This document shows, piece after piece, positions 25,293 through 34,483 of a stretch of DNA of 64,000 nucleotides. The notes below the pieces were generated by a model. It was not told where the DNA came from and did no database searches. It saw nothing but the letters and a program-made list of their open reading frames with translations. The position numbers and the translations under genes are program-made. The stretch covers positions 53,546 to 117,545 of the forward strand of contig CAZNJD010000009.1 in the NCBI GenBank assembly GCA_964573285.1, written 5' to 3'. Position 1 is the first letter of the stretch. Each line of letters begins with the position of its first letter. Source of the DNA: UBA1140 sp964573285. GTDB taxonomy: Bacteria > Campylobacterota > Campylobacteria > Campylobacterales > Sulfurovaceae.

Positions 25293-25966
25293 TGAAACAA
25301 GTAGCTATATTACAATTTCCTGGAACTAACTGTGATTTGGATACCCAATATGCTTTTGAAAAACTAGGATGTAAAACCACTATCGTATGGCATAAAGAGA
25401 AAGAATTACCCCAAAATACAGAACTTGTTGTAATTGCAGGTGGATTTTCTTATGGTGATTATCTCCGTTCGGGTGCTATTGCAGGATTTTCACCTATTAT
25501 GGATAGTGTAATAGAGTATGCTAACAGAGGTGGTAAAGTTTTAGGAATTTGTAATGGATTTCAAATCTTAACAGAAGTTGGTCTATTGCCAGGTGCATTA
25601 AAAAGAAATATCAATCTACATTTTATATCTAAATTCCAAACACTAAAAGTAGTCAATAATACAAATGAGTTTCTACAAAAATGTAATAAAGAGGAGATAC
25701 TCAATATCCCAATAGCTCATGCTGATGGAAATTATTATATTGATAAAAATGGCTATAAAGAACTTGAAAAGAATGAACAGATATTAGTAAGATATTGTGA
25801 TAATAGAGGGAAAAGAGCTATTGTAAATGGTTCAGTAACCTCTATTGCAGGTATTTGCAATAAGAACAAAAATGTATTTGGGCTTATGCCACATCCCGAA
25901 AGAGCTTTAGAAGTTGTTTTGGGTAGTACAGATGGGGTTAAAATGCTAGAGGGGCTTATTGCATAA
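25292..25966 (+). CDS. purQ: FGAM synthase glutaminase subunit PurQ
   Basis: A 224-residue class I glutamine amidotransferase that provides ammonia to PurL. The nucleophile elbow is LGICNGFQIL with the catalytic Cys, and the His-Glu pair is in MPHPERALE. The N-terminal AILQFPGTNCDLDT and GGFSYGDYLRSGAIA are the PurQ-specific parts. It overlaps the following membrane-protein gene by 1 nt, and so links purine synthesis genes with two envelope genes in one unit. Confidence 0.94.
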   Translation: MKQVAILQFPGTNCDLDTQYAFEKLGCKTTIVWHKEKELPQNTELVVIAGGFSYGDYLRSGAIAGFSPIMDSVIEYANRGGKVLGICNGFQILTEVGLLPGALKRNINLHFISKFQTLKVVNNTNEFLQKCNKEEILNIPIAHADGNYYIDKNGYKELEKNEQILVRYCDNRGKRAIVNGSVTSIAGICNKNKNVFGLMPHPERALEVVLGSTDGVKMLEGLIA

Positions 25967-27000
25967 TGAGAGAACCCCACTCATATACTCTTTGGTTATT
26001 TATATTTTTTTTCCTAATACCAATGAGCCTATTTTCAAATGAAATTGAATATAGTTTTGTTCCTAAACAAGTATATAAAAATCAGGTATTTCCTATTAGT
26101 TTTTTGAGTAGAACAAATCCAAATGGAACGATTATATTTAAATTTGCAGGAGAGAAATCTCCTATTCTTAAAAATCCTGTTATAATTAAAGATGCTTCTA
26201 AAACATTCTATACCTTTTATTTTAAAACAGATAATCCACTATTTCAAATCCCATCAGTCACTATTAATATTAATGGCAAAGATAATCTATTAGATGGTAT
26301 AGAAATACCAGTTAAGGAGCTACCAAAAAGAGATGATTTTTCAGGAGTTATATCTTCTGGACTAAAAATCAAAAGTTATCAAGCATCAGTCTATGATGAA
26401 AAGACAAATCTAATTGCAATAGCTATAGAGGCACATGATGCAAACTTAGAAGATATATATATTCCCCAAGCACTTAAAGATGGTATAGAAAATATTAAAC
26501 GGACTGGCTCTCGGATTGACGGAAACTATTATATAGTACTTCCTTCTAAACAGAACTCTCTTACATTCTCTTATTTTGATACTATTAAAGATAAATTTAT
26601 CCAAAAGCATATCCCTATAAGTATAGATGATGGTTCTGTAGCAGCACAAACAGACCTTAATCCCAAAGATGATAGTTTTGAAGCACTCAAAAAATATCTA
26701 TTATTAGGTATGATAATAATTTTCTTATTACTATTTTTCTGGAAAAGAGACTTTTTTTATCTCATTTTAGGTGTTATAGCATCTATAGTTCTTTTGACTT
26801 TTTATACTCCATTATCAAAAATATGTATAAAAGCAGGGTCAGCATTATATATTATTCCTACATATAATAGTACAATTAGTGTATATACTGACCAAAAATT
26901 TACAACAACTCAGCTATATAAAAGAGGAGAATACCATAAAATTACATACAAAAACGGCATAATAGGATGGATAAAAGATGAAGATATTTGCAAAAATTAG
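25966..27000 (+). CDS. Membrane protein with C-terminal SH3-like domain
   Basis: A 344-residue protein of unknown role. It has an N-terminal signal or anchor (about 8-24), a large periplasmic beta-rich part (25-240), two close membrane helices (about 243-285) and a C-terminal SH3b-like domain (about 290-344) with SALYIIPTYNSTISVYT and YKNGIIGWIKDEDI. SH3b domains often contact peptidoglycan. It is wedged between purQ (1-nt overlap) and plsC (23-nt overlap), so it is translated with them. A cell-envelope role is an inference from topology and the SH3 fold. Confidence 0.6.
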   Translation: MREPHSYTLWLFIFFFLIPMSLFSNEIEYSFVPKQVYKNQVFPISFLSRTNPNGTIIFKFAGEKSPILKNPVIIKDASKTFYTFYFKTDNPLFQIPSVTININGKDNLLDGIEIPVKELPKRDDFSGVISSGLKIKSYQASVYDEKTNLIAIAIEAHDANLEDIYIPQALKDGIENIKRTGSRIDGNYYIVLPSKQNSLTFSYFDTIKDKFIQKHIPISIDDGSVAAQTDLNPKDDSFEALKKYLLLGMIIIFLLLFFWKRDFFYLILGVIASIVLLTFYTPLSKICIKAGSALYIIPTYNSTISVYTDQKFTTTQLYKRGEYHKITYKNGIIGWIKDEDICKN

Positions 27001-27688
27001 ATTTTATTATGAAGCCTTTATAATAACAATCGTTACTAGTACTATCATGATTCCACTCATGTATCTATTTAGAAAAAATAGTAGTATAATTTTACATAAA
27101 TATAATGCACTTATTATGAAACTAATTGGGGGGAAAATAGAGACCCAAGGTACAAGAGATAATAGTGCTGATATGTTTATCATAAATCATCAAGGTATTA
27201 TTGATATAATCGCAATGGAAGCATCCCAACTTACAGATATAAGATGGATAGCCAAACGACAGCTTTTTGAAATTCCATGGTTTGGAAACTTGGTCAAACT
27301 ACCCAATATGGTTAATGTCGATAGAGAAAACAAAGCAGGTCTCCTTAAACTAATACGAGATGCCAAAGAGACAAAAGAGAGTAAACCTCATCGTATCTTA
27401 GCTATTTTCCCAGAAGGAACACGAGCAAAAGAACAGAAACTTAGAGATTTCAAAAGTGGAGCTAAAATATTAGCTGAAAAGCTTAAGTTAAAAGTTCAAC
27501 CTATTATTATTACAAATAGTAAAAAACTATTAAATCAACATAACTTTACAGGAGAGGCTACTACTGTATATATCAAATATTTAGAACCATTCAAAGTAGA
27601 TAAAACTAATAAAGAGTGGTATAAAAATCTACAACGGACTATGCAACAAGAGATAGATAACCAAGCACAACAAGGGATACTTAGATAA
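26978..27688 (+). CDS. plsC: 1-acylglycerol-3-phosphate acyltransferase
   Basis: A 236-residue membrane-bound acyltransferase that adds the second fatty acyl chain to lysophosphatidic acid in phospholipid synthesis. An N-terminal membrane helix (about 12-32) precedes the catalytic NHQGIIDI, the HX4D motif, at about residue 66. The phosphate-binding FPEGTRAKE comes later. AGGATGG upstream of the ATG lies inside the previous gene, which it overlaps by 23 nt. It is the last gene of the ctp-pur-plsC run. Confidence 0.9.
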   Translation: MKIFAKIRFYYEAFIITIVTSTIMIPLMYLFRKNSSIILHKYNALIMKLIGGKIETQGTRDNSADMFIINHQGIIDIIAMEASQLTDIRWIAKRQLFEIPWFGNLVKLPNMVNVDRENKAGLLKLIRDAKETKESKPHRILAIFPEGTRAKEQKLRDFKSGAKILAEKLKLKVQPIIITNSKKLLNQHNFTGEATTVYIKYLEPFKVDKTNKEWYKNLQRTMQQEIDNQAQQGILR

Positions 27689-27774
27689 TAAATAAACAAG
27701 AAAAATTGAAACAAAAGGTTATGATGTAACTAAATTTAATCTTTTTTCTGTATATTTTCACTAAAGGAAATATA

Positions 27775-30700
27775 TTGAGAAGAAATAACAGAGAAACACG
27801 AAAAACAAAAGAGAAACTTCTTAGCTCCAAAAGAGCTTTTTTATTAATATTTTTTATATTTATAGTTTTGGTTATTATTAGATTTTTAGCTATAAATGGA
27901 TTAGATACTACCTCCAAAGATAGATACTTATATCAATTTAATGGAGATATTTATGCAGATTTTTATATTGAAAACAATCAAACAATATTTAAAGATGGAG
28001 ATAAAAAAAGAGTCCTATATCCATATAGTTTTGTAACATTAAATTTAGATAATCATAAAGCTATATACCAACTACTTCCTGATAAGCAGAGTCATACTAT
28101 ATCTATGTTTACTCATCCAAAATGGTTTGAGATTATTGGTGGAGAGTATAAAAGTAGAGATGGAGACTCTATTATAAGATTAAATAAAAATGATACCCCC
28201 TCTCTATTGATATTTAATAGTAATAAAAAAAGAAGTCTATTAAGAGCAAATAGCCTAAAAGTTATAGCCCTAAAAAATGGATACTATTATCACTCAGCAG
28301 ATAACAAGAAACGAGCCATTCCTGTATATAGTGGCTCTTTGAGTAATATTAGAAGTAGAAAAATTTGGGATAGTTTCCATAGCAAAGGTATTATATTAGA
28401 TAGTGGTTATATTAGTGACAAAAATAATAATATTATCAAAATATATCTAGGAACAAAAAATAAAAGTGTATTAGTTAGCAAAAAACCCAAAAAATATAAT
28501 CTAATCAAAGGAAAAACAATCAATGTATCTATTGTTGATAAAAATACCCCATCATCCTCATTTAATTTAGTTTATGCAGATAATGCACTATATAAGAGTA
28601 GATTATCTTATGACTTTATAAGAATTGCACATTTACTTATTAAATATGGAGTACCTAATGCCCAAAATATCATCAAAAGGAGTATAAGAAAGAGCAATTT
28701 TTTACAAAAAGAGTTACTAGATATTGTCCAAGAGAGAGAGTCATTAAAAAAAGAGAAATTCTATAAAGATTATATAAAAAAGAGAATACTTTTATCAAAT
28801 AAAGAGAGTCATAGATTAAATCTGGAGCTACTTAAAAATGTAAGTGATGGTGACTATTATCGTACCAAAATATCTATATTATTAGGAGCAAATGTCAATA
28901 TATTAAATCAAAATAGAAAAGATTTACTCTCTATTGTTTTATCAAACCAAAAAAAGTATCTATCTATTCCTCAAAAAATGGAATTTGAAGATAACAGATT
29001 AACTATTAGAGGAAATAAAAATATATTTAATAACTCTACCTATACAAAAAATACTTATTTCCCAACACAAGTACCTATACTTGATAAACCTAAAATTCCT
29101 AAAAAAGAGTATCTAAATGTTGATGAGCTAAATGAGTTTATAGATGTTACACATCTAAATGGTTTATATATTAGTGACCCAAATGCCAAAGTTTTATATA
29201 GTAAAACTGCTCATAATTTTTTACAAATAGCACAAACTAATTATCAAAAATCTCCTCCTCTATTTTTATACAACAGTCAAATAGATGGTAAATTTGTATC
29301 TCCTATCGGTAATATCAAAGGTAAATTTTATTATAAAATCAAAACTACTAAATCTAAAATCAAAGTAGCATTTAATGGAATTATCCGACAAAATGGAAAA
29401 ATAATCAGCAAAAACTATAACAAAATCATCCCATTTTATAATACTTATACTATTAATGTTTATAAAGGTAGTACTATTTTAGAAGTCTCTTTAGATAGTG
29501 ATTTATTACCTTGTGGAGTGGTATTTAAATCTTCTAAAAAAATTAAGAATTTTAGATATAGCTATAATGGGAAAAGATATAAAAAGTTTAAAGTAATAAA
29601 TAGAGGTGATGGATACTACTATAAGATACAAAAAGACTCTGCTAAACCTTTTAAACAATATTATCTACATATCAAAGCAGATAGTAGTGGAGTTGTTAGA
29701 TATTTAGGAAATAATAAACAATATAATATAGGTAAATATTCCAAAATGGTTAGATATTCTCCCTCTCTTACATGTTTAGCAAAAGATTATCAAGCTAATA
29801 AATTATCTCTATATAATAAAGATAATTTAATGGAGTTGATACCCAAATCATATAGAAATAATGGAATGATACCAAAAAATAAATCCAAAATAATTACAGG
29901 AGATATAAAAGAAAAAAATAAAATCAAAGATATTATATCTACTCAATTACTTCCTATATATGGTGATGGTATCCATTTTGGATTAACTTCAAAAGGGGTA
30001 AAATCTAATGAATTAACACTAGATGCAGAGTTTTCTAAAAAGGTGGCTAATATATTTGAAGATACAATAAAACCTCTCAAATCTGCTAAAAATATGAAAA
30101 AAAGGGAAAATTATAATAGTATATTAGAGGGTGCAGTAGTAGTACTAGCAGACAAAGGCAAAAATAATTTACAAGTAGTATCAATGTTTTCATATCCATA
30201 TCCTAAAAAATTAGATATAACCAAGAGACAAGAGTATAAGAAAGAGATATTTAGATATATGTTACTAGATGAGTTCAATAATCCTAAAAGTAGTCTTAGA
30301 AATAGAGCTATGGATATGAGAATTCGACCAGGTTCAACCTTTAAAATTGTATCATCTATAGCTGGATTTAAACGAAATATAATTCCTCTTTTGGATAAAA
30401 AATATAGTAGATATATAGAAGGAAGACCCGATATTGATGGAGCTATTTTTAGAAATAATTCAGTGATTGATACTAAATTAAAAAACTTCTCTTTTTCTAA
30501 CGGTTTTGTAGAAAGAACAGATGATGCTACATTTAGAAACTCATTTAAAAAATCATATAATGTCTATTTTGGGTATTTGGCATTAATGCTAAATCACAAA
30601 CTAGACAACGGATTTAAAAAAGAGTTATACCCTATTAGTAATAGTATAAAAGATAGAGAAGATGAATTTTCACTTATGAAAGTAGCTAACCAATTAGGTT

Positions 30701-31353
30701 TTAATAAACCAATTATACTATCCAAAGATAAAAAAATATCTGCTCCAGCATCAGTTTTTCCAGAGCAATTTATACTAGCTAAAGAGGTTGCAGATAGTGG
30801 TATAGGACAGTTTGAGGTTGCCTCTACACCTTTACAGATGGCAATTGTTGCCAATACTATACGAACAAAAAATATAGAGATACCTAAAATAATTAAAAAT
30901 GAGAAAAGTCAAATAGTTTATAAAAATTTCATAAAATCATCTACCCAAAAAGCTATCAAAGATGCTATGAGAGATGTAATTATAGATAGAGATGGAACTG
31001 CTAAATGTGCATTTTATTACAATAGCTTTATAAATCAAGCTAGAGCATATAATAGAAAAGTTTCTTCCAATAGAGCTATTGGTGTACCTTGTTTAGGATA
31101 TAGAGCTAAATTTCAAAAAATAAATCCAAAAGATTTTGCATTTTCTGATGTATCTGTATATGGAAAAACAGGAACAGCAGAAAAAGGTAAAGGTGGATTA
31201 TATGATGGATGGTTCGTATCATTTACCAAAAGCAAAAAAAGAGGTGATATAGTAGTAGTAACTGTGGTAAGAAACTCAGGAACAGGTGGAACATATAGTG
31301 CTACTATTAACAAAAAAGTAATAGAAGCATGGTATAAAAAAAATATACCTTAA
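27775..31353 (+). CDS. Very large penicillin-binding transpeptidase-domain protein
   Basis: A 1192-residue protein, almost twice the usual 550-700 of monofunctional class B PBPs. It begins with TTG (AAAGGA 6 nt upstream), has a basic N-terminus and one membrane helix (about 22-42), then roughly 750 residues of unrecognised, Lys/Asn-rich, beta-leaning sequence. The C-terminal transpeptidase domain follows: GAVVVLADK, then RPGSTFK with Ser854 and Lys857, KSYN with Ser927 and Asn929, GIGQFEVASTPLQMA and KTG at 1131-1133. All three active-site motifs are intact. It should crosslink peptidoglycan or bind beta-lactams in the periplasm. The role of the long middle part is unknown. Confidence 0.85.
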   Translation: MRRNNRETRKTKEKLLSSKRAFLLIFFIFIVLVIIRFLAINGLDTTSKDRYLYQFNGDIYADFYIENNQTIFKDGDKKRVLYPYSFVTLNLDNHKAIYQLLPDKQSHTISMFTHPKWFEIIGGEYKSRDGDSIIRLNKNDTPSLLIFNSNKKRSLLRANSLKVIALKNGYYYHSADNKKRAIPVYSGSLSNIRSRKIWDSFHSKGIILDSGYISDKNNNIIKIYLGTKNKSVLVSKKPKKYNLIKGKTINVSIVDKNTPSSSFNLVYADNALYKSRLSYDFIRIAHLLIKYGVPNAQNIIKRSIRKSNFLQKELLDIVQERESLKKEKFYKDYIKKRILLSNKESHRLNLELLKNVSDGDYYRTKISILLGANVNILNQNRKDLLSIVLSNQKKYLSIPQKMEFEDNRLTIRGNKNIFNNSTYTKNTYFPTQVPILDKPKIPKKEYLNVDELNEFIDVTHLNGLYISDPNAKVLYSKTAHNFLQIAQTNYQKSPPLFLYNSQIDGKFVSPIGNIKGKFYYKIKTTKSKIKVAFNGIIRQNGKIISKNYNKIIPFYNTYTINVYKGSTILEVSLDSDLLPCGVVFKSSKKIKNFRYSYNGKRYKKFKVINRGDGYYYKIQKDSAKPFKQYYLHIKADSSGVVRYLGNNKQYNIGKYSKMVRYSPSLTCLAKDYQANKLSLYNKDNLMELIPKSYRNNGMIPKNKSKIITGDIKEKNKIKDIISTQLLPIYGDGIHFGLTSKGVKSNELTLDAEFSKKVANIFEDTIKPLKSAKNMKKRENYNSILEGAVVVLADKGKNNLQVVSMFSYPYPKKLDITKRQEYKKEIFRYMLLDEFNNPKSSLRNRAMDMRIRPGSTFKIVSSIAGFKRNIIPLLDKKYSRYIEGRPDIDGAIFRNNSVIDTKLKNFSFSNGFVERTDDATFRNSFKKSYNVYFGYLALMLNHKLDNGFKKELYPISNSIKDREDEFSLMKVANQLGFNKPIILSKDKKISAPASVFPEQFILAKEVADSGIGQFEVASTPLQMAIVANTIRTKNIEIPKIIKNEKSQIVYKNFIKSSTQKAIKDAMRDVIIDRDGTAKCAFYYNSFINQARAYNRKVSSNRAIGVPCLGYRAKFQKINPKDFAFSDVSVYGKTGTAEKGKGGLYDGWFVSFTKSKKRGDIVVVTVVRNSGTGGTYSATINKKVIEAWYKKNIP

Positions 31354-31356
31354 TAA

Positions 31357-32112
31357 TTAATTTTTCCCATTAACTATAATAGGCTCTAACTCAATCTCTT
31401 CAGATTTATATTTTGCTAATTTGGCATATCTATTTGCCTCTTTATAGTTACCCATAGTATAGTAGAGTAAAGCTATATTTTTATAACTATTTTGTGTAAT
31501 TGGATGTTCTTCACCATATAGATTTTTGTTGATTTCTAATGCTTTAAAATAGTTTGCAAGAGCTTTTTTATACTCTCCAATCTCTTCATTTAATACAGCC
31601 AAATTATTATAAGCTATTGCTGTTGCTTTTTGCTCTTTTTTAATTATCTCTTTTTTAATTTTTACTGTTTTCTCTGTATAGTTTATAGCTTTATCACTCT
31701 CTCCCATAGTAGCATATAGTGTTCCTAGATTATTATAACTTTGGGCTGTTTGAGTATCATTTTTACCCAATATCTTTTCTCTAATTTTTAGAGCTGTAGA
31801 GATATATGCTAATGCTTTGGAATAGTTTTTATCTCTCTTATATGCTAAACCTAGATTATTATAACTAGTAGCTGTATTTAAATCATTTTCACCTAATACC
31901 TTTTCTTTAATAGCTATAGCTTTTCTATAGTAGTTTATAGAGATTTTATAGTTACCTTTTTTATAAGCTTGTACACCTCTATTATTTAATATGTTTGCCT
32001 CTTGAAGTAGAGCCTTTTTTTCAACTGATGAAATCTCTGTGGAATTATAAAATCCTCTATTTGAACACCCTACAATCATAAATGTTATTATTACAAAAAA
32101 TATATTTTTCAC
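31357..32112 (-). CDS. TPR-repeat lipoprotein
   Basis: A 251-residue lipoprotein with the signal MKNIFFVIITFMIVGCS (lipidated Cys16). Five kinesin-light-chain-type tetratricopeptide repeats of 42 residues follow, each with a YNNLG-like helix and an ALKI(R/K)EKILG-like turn, for example TAQSYNNLGTLYATMGESDKA. Such arrays serve as protein-binding scaffolds. It faces the PBP gene tail-to-tail with only 3 nt between stops and precedes truD on the opposite side. A tie to peptidoglycan enzymes is possible but rests only on position. Confidence 0.75.
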   Translation of the reverse strand: MKNIFFVIITFMIVGCSNRGFYNSTEISSVEKKALLQEANILNNRGVQAYKKGNYKISINYYRKAIAIKEKVLGENDLNTATSYNNLGLAYKRDKNYSKALAYISTALKIREKILGKNDTQTAQSYNNLGTLYATMGESDKAINYTEKTVKIKKEIIKKEQKATAIAYNNLAVLNEEIGEYKKALANYFKALEINKNLYGEEHPITQNSYKNIALLYYTMGNYKEANRYAKLAKYKSEEIELEPIIVNGKN

Positions 32113-32128
32113 TTATATCTCCATAAAA

Positions 32129-33208
32129 TTATTTTAAACTTCTTTTGGCTATCTCTTCGAGAAAAGTTGTAGCATATGAGCCTTTTGGTAGATAAAACTG
32201 CAATCTAAGTTGCCTTTTTTTCTCATTATAACTAAAAGCCAAATTTTCAGGCCATATCCATGCATATCTTCTACTCCCTTTTACTGAATATAATTCATTA
32301 TCATCAAACTCTTCTTCTAAAAATCTAGCATCTGACATTGTTCTATTTGTTTTTGAACCACATAATAAACCTGTCGGAGAGATTTGATGATTTTCAAACT
32401 CTTTTGAAGATAACTCAAAATCTTGAAGAGGATAAGATTTACCATAAGGATATGATTGCATATCATCACCAATAAAAAGTTTGAATATATTCTTCTGTTT
32501 ATCTAAAACTTCTACTAGCTCTTTTGGAAAAGATAATCTTTGAGAAGCCTTTTCTATACTATTATTGTCTATTATATTAGATATATAAACTCGTTTGGAT
32601 AACCATTCATTAAAAAGGTGACTCTGATATGCTGAAACTAATAATTTCTCTTTTGCACCTTTGAGTTTTTTACCAGAGTGAGCTATATCTTTACCCTGTA
32701 GATAACTTTTACTATCTTCTCCAAATCGTTGATAGCCATAATAGTTTGGTATTCCATCTTTTTGCATTTGAGTAGCAACATTTCGTATATCTATATTAGC
32801 TTGTGGAGATACATGATTTAATATAACAGCAAATCTATTTCCTTTAAGTTGACCAATTTTAATAGGAAATTTGCTATATTTTTTTTCTAAAATCTCTATT
32901 TTTTCAGTAGTTAAATTTTTAATAATCTCTCTTTCATAATTTTTAGGAATAGAGATATATTGAACCGTTGTGGCATTTTTGTCTTTGAGTCCAGCATAAC
33001 CTATATTTCTCTGTTCTAGTCCAGTAGCTTTGGCAATAACAGTAATTAGTTTAAAGGTACTCATATCTGATTTTTTAATCTTCAAAATTAGATTAGAACC
33101 TTTATTCGTAAATTCAAAAAGAGGTATCTCTTCTACAAAAAATCTATCGATAGATTGTTCAAAGTTAAAGTGTATTGGTTGGTGATTATAAGCATAAGTT
33201 TTTTTCAT
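32129..33208 (-). CDS. truD: tRNA pseudouridine(13) synthase TruD
   Basis: A 359-residue enzyme that isomerises U13 of tRNA-Glu to pseudouridine. The N-terminal FFVEEIPLFEF, the catalytic GYAGLKDKNATTVQYIS with the essential Asp, GNRFAV, and NYYGYQRFGEDS of the TruD-specific insertion are visible. The start at 33208 (ATG) is preferred over a TTG nine codons earlier because it gives the usual N-terminus. In this order it is transcribed ahead of the TPR lipoprotein. Confidence 0.93.
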   Translation of the reverse strand: MKKTYAYNHQPIHFNFEQSIDRFFVEEIPLFEFTNKGSNLILKIKKSDMSTFKLITVIAKATGLEQRNIGYAGLKDKNATTVQYISIPKNYEREIIKNLTTEKIEILEKKYSKFPIKIGQLKGNRFAVILNHVSPQANIDIRNVATQMQKDGIPNYYGYQRFGEDSKSYLQGKDIAHSGKKLKGAKEKLLVSAYQSHLFNEWLSKRVYISNIIDNNSIEKASQRLSFPKELVEVLDKQKNIFKLFIGDDMQSYPYGKSYPLQDFELSSKEFENHQISPTGLLCGSKTNRTMSDARFLEEEFDDNELYSVKGSRRYAWIWPENLAFSYNEKKRQLRLQFYLPKGSYATTFLEEIAKRSLK

Positions 33209-33253
33209 AAGCGAAGTATAACAAAATTCTATCAATAGCTTATATATATTTGC

Positions 33254-33259
33254 TATAAT
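33254..33259 (+). promoter_or_regulatory. Putative -10 element for the receptor-channel gene
   Basis: TATAAT 32 nt upstream of the ATG at 33292 in tttgctataattcg. It carries a TGC just before, making a TGnTATAAT extended -10. Confidence 0.55.
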
Positions 33260-33291
33260 TCGATTTTTAAATTAACTTAGGAGATAAAATT

Positions 33292-34380
33292 ATGCAACTA
33301 CTATTAGCTTTTCTACTATTTTTTTCACTATTTGCAAATAGTGAAACACTAAAAATAGGAATTAAACCTTCAGAACCTTGGGTCATGTATGACCAAAATG
33401 TAAGTAAAGAGAAACGAAAACCAATTGGATTTAGTATTGATTTATGGAATAAGATAGCAGATAAATTAAATATGAAAACTCAATGGGTCTATTATAATTC
33501 GACTTCTGATTTAATTAATGCTACCAAGAACAGAGAGGTAGATGCTGCTATTTCAGCTATTACTATTACTTCTGCTCGTGAAAAAGATATAGATTTCTCA
33601 AACTCTATGTATGAATTAGGGCTTCAAGTTATGGTGGATGCTGATAACTCATCATCTTCTGTATTGGGGCTTATGGCTAAAGAGATAAAAAAAATAATGA
33701 CACTAAAAACAACACTAATTTTTTTATTATTTCTTTTAATTACAATACATCTAAGATGGCTTGTGGATAAAAAAGATAAAAAATCAAATCTCTTTGATAA
33801 AGGTTATCTTAATGGAATTATTGATGCATTTTGGTGGGGTATTACAATGTTGGTTACATGGGAAACCCCACCAAGCAAGGGTTTAGCACGAATTATTGAC
33901 TTAATGTGGCATATTGTAGGTATTATTGCTATTAGCATATTGACAGCTATCGTTACAGCAGCATTGACAGCACAAACTATTGGTGGGTCAATCCGTTCAG
34001 AAAAAGATTTGGCAGGTAAATATGTAGCAGCTGTGGCTACAGATGCACCAAGACAATATGTTGAAAAAATTGGAGCTAATGTTATACCTGTAAAAACTTT
34101 GGAAGAGGGTATTATGCTTTTACGCAGTAGAAAAGCAGATGCTTTAGTTCATGATGGACCTAGACTAGTATATCTTGCAAATAAAATCAATAAAAAAGAG
34201 CATAAAAAAGTTCTTGTGGTTGCTCCTTTTACATTTAATCCTCAAAATTATGGGATTGTATTTCCATCAGAGAGTAAACTAAGAGAGAGTGTAGATAGAG
34301 TTTTATTAAAACTACGAGAAGCTAATGGCTTAGAAAAAAGTTTTCATGAAAAGTTAAAAAATAAATGGCTAAAGAATTGA
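33292..34380 (+). CDS. Glutamate-receptor-like ligand-gated channel protein
   Basis: A 362-residue membrane protein with the layout of bacterial ionotropic glutamate receptors. A signal peptide (1-17) leads to half of a periplasmic amino-acid-binding domain (18-135, with the ligand-pairing Arg96 in SAREKDIDFS). A two-helix pore module (helix 139-158, re-entrant loop 177-196, helix 203-226) and the second half of the binding domain (235-350) follow. The pore loop reads WWGITMLVTWETPPSKG and lacks the TVGYG-type potassium filter found in GluR0. The ion is therefore uncertain, and it may even be a non-conducting sensor. The ligand is probably a small amino-acid-like molecule. Monocistronic with its own promoter. 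Confidence 0.8.
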   Translation: MQLLLAFLLFFSLFANSETLKIGIKPSEPWVMYDQNVSKEKRKPIGFSIDLWNKIADKLNMKTQWVYYNSTSDLINATKNREVDAAISAITITSAREKDIDFSNSMYELGLQVMVDADNSSSSVLGLMAKEIKKIMTLKTTLIFLLFLLITIHLRWLVDKKDKKSNLFDKGYLNGIIDAFWWGITMLVTWETPPSKGLARIIDLMWHIVGIIAISILTAIVTAALTAQTIGGSIRSEKDLAGKYVAAVATDAPRQYVEKIGANVIPVKTLEEGIMLLRSRKADALVHDGPRLVYLANKINKKEHKKVLVVAPFTFNPQNYGIVFPSESKLRESVDRVLLKLREANGLEKSFHEKLKNKWLKN

Positions 34381-34447
34381 TTTAACTTTTATTAATTAAA
34401 ACTTTAGATAGGAAATATATATATTTTACAAAAAATACACACTATTA

Positions 34448-34456
34448 TGTTATAAT
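34448..34456 (+). promoter_or_regulatory. Extended -10 promoter of lpxC
   Basis: TGTTATAAT, an exact TGnTATAAT extended -10, 28 nt upstream of the lpxC ATG. It probably drives the lpxC-to-rimP run. Confidence 0.6.
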
Positions 34457-34483
34457 ATAGTTTCAAAAATAAAGGAATATATT

